Source: UBA5177 sp002413265 (GTDB taxonomy: Bacteria > Chloroflexota > UBA5177). Taken from it: a stretch of 5,874 nt of DNA. The notes under the pieces are model-generated. The model had not been told where the DNA came from. It searched no databases and saw only the letters and a program-made list of their open reading frames with translations. Position 1 is the stretch's first letter, and the number at the start of each line of letters is the position of its first letter. Below, piece by piece: positions 5,197-5,874 of the stretch. Where the stretch lies: contig DAIORV010000138.1 in NCBI GenBank assembly GCA_036752825.1, positions 1 through 5,874 of the forward strand, in the 5' to 3' direction. The position numbers and the translations under genes were made by a program.

Positions 5197-5818
5197 TGGA
5201 AGCCGCCTGGACCTCCGACCGGTTTACGGAGAGAATCACTGCCGCCGGCCGGATGCTCTTGACCAATTCCACAGGAACCTCAAAATCATGTGGAAAGACA
5301 GCGCCTTTTTCCACCAGCAAGATTGTCAATCGACGTGTCTGATCGTCGAGCGTCACGGCCCGAAGGTGCCCGAGGTCACCATCCGTCGAGTAGACTTTCG
5401 TCTCCAGCCCGAGTACCTCGTCCGCAGAGCGGATCCTGGGAATCTCCTCGAGTACCGGTGTAAAAGCTATAGATTCAATGCCCGTAGCTGCCCCAACTGG
5501 CGGCACGTAAGGAAGATCGATCGGTTCCTCCTCCAAGTCCGCTGCGTTGTCTGCCGATGGCGGAGGCGCTACGTTCACAATGTCCTCGTACTCGCTCAAT
5601 TGCTCGTATTGCTCGGCCGAAAGTGCGACGATCACGGCGTCATCGTCCGAGGAATCGACGGCCTCCAAGGGCAGCAGTACCGCGCCCTCGCCCCATCGCG
5701 CACCCTGGACAACCAGATCCCGGACTTCCAGCGTATCGACGTCACAAACGACCTGCTGCAAATGGCCCAGGGTGTCGCCGTCTCGCTGCTCCACGGTGAC
5801 GCCGAAGTAAAGATCCAT
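5189..5818 (-). CDS. Protein with two PRC-barrel-like domains
   Basis: The protein has 209 residues with two copies of a PRC-barrel-like beta domain joined by a Pro- and Glu/Asp-rich linker. Copy one is about residues 2-72 and contains DGDTLGHLQQVVCDVDTLEV (13-32). Copy two is about 132-203 and contains DGDLGHLRAVTLDDQTRRL (146-164). The shared DGD-LGHL core followed by a strand pair makes the duplication visible. The linker (about 73-130) is rich in Pro, Asp and Glu and is probably flexible. There is no signal peptide or membrane helix, so it is likely cytoplasmic. PRC barrels occur in photosynthetic reaction-centre H subunits, RimM and many uncharacterised bacterial proteins, so the fold does not reveal the function. 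The start is supported by GGGAGG (5828-5833) nine bases before the ATG. The stop lies inside the isomerase gene start, so the two form an operon. PRC fold fairly sure; role unknown. Confidence 0.82.
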   Translation of the reverse strand: MDLYFGVTVEQRDGDTLGHLQQVVCDVDTLEVRDLVVQGARWGEGAVLLPLEAVDSSDDDAVIVALSAEQYEQLSEYEDIVNVAPPPSADNAADLEEEPIDLPYVPPVGAATGIESIAFTPVLEEIPRIRSADEVLGLETKVYSTDGDLGHLRAVTLDDQTRRLTILLVEKGAVFPHDFEVPVELVKSIRPAAVILSVNRSEVQAASNA

Positions 5819-5853
5819 AACGCCACGCCTCCCAGATTCCTGCGCTGTGTCCC

Positions 5854-5859
5854 ATACTA
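5854..5859 (-). promoter_or_regulatory. Possible -10 element for the PRC-isomerase operon
   Basis: On the minus strand these bases read TAGTAT, a fair -10 match, placing the transcript start near 5847 and giving a leader of about 29 bases with the GGGAGG site. The matching -35 would lie just past the right edge of the window, so this cannot be judged further from here. Confidence 0.25.
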
Positions 5860-5874
5860 ACCAGCGTTGACCCT

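Noticed and set aside
5288..5860. 190-residue frame on the plus strand opposite the PRC gene
   Set aside because: Antisense to a protein with a visible internal duplication and a good ribosome site; its translation shows no domain features.

Overview
The window reads as ordinary, gene-dense bacterial chromosome of moderately high GC: seven protein-coding genes (one truncated by the left edge), one initiator tRNA and short intergenic gaps. The longest gene-free stretch is about 150 bases. I see no transposase, integrase, CRISPR array or phage gene. A bifunctional phosphoglucose/phosphomannose isomerase, a double PRC-barrel protein, a cytidylate-kinase-like protein, an XdhC-family protein and PepF would fit Chloroflexota or a similar deep-branching environmental lineage. 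That placement is an inference from gene content, not a demonstrated assignment.

Left block (1-979, + strand): the 3' end of a PrxQ/BCP-type thiol peroxidase is followed after 7 bases by an XdhC-family protein. Its C-terminal Rossmann domain is well preserved, but the N-terminal Cys motif is lost. It meets, tail to tail, a full-length PepF-type M3 metallopeptidase on the minus strand (976-2805); the two stop codons share the palindrome CTAG.

Middle block (2806-4094): the gap upstream of pepF carries outward-facing promoter-like signals for pepF (minus) and for an initiator tRNA-Met(CAT) with encoded CCA (plus). A strong hairpin, probably the tRNA terminator, begins two bases after the CCA. 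A cytidylate-kinase-like P-loop protein starts 22 bases after that hairpin without a Shine-Dalgarno sequence. An unrecognised 96-residue acidic protein with a very good Shine-Dalgarno follows.

Right block (4126-5818, minus strand): a two-gene operon reads a double PRC-barrel protein and then, overlapping by 8 bases, a bifunctional phosphoglucose/phosphomannose isomerase. The isomerase would feed fructose 6-phosphate into glycolysis and mannose or nucleotide-sugar synthesis; the role of the PRC protein is unknown.

I did not find a clear new multi-gene system. The most worthwhile leads are the degenerate XdhC protein, the tRNA-fMet/terminator/kinase-like arrangement with the orphan acidic protein, the C1xU72 ending of the initiator tRNA, and the coupled PRC-isomerase pair.
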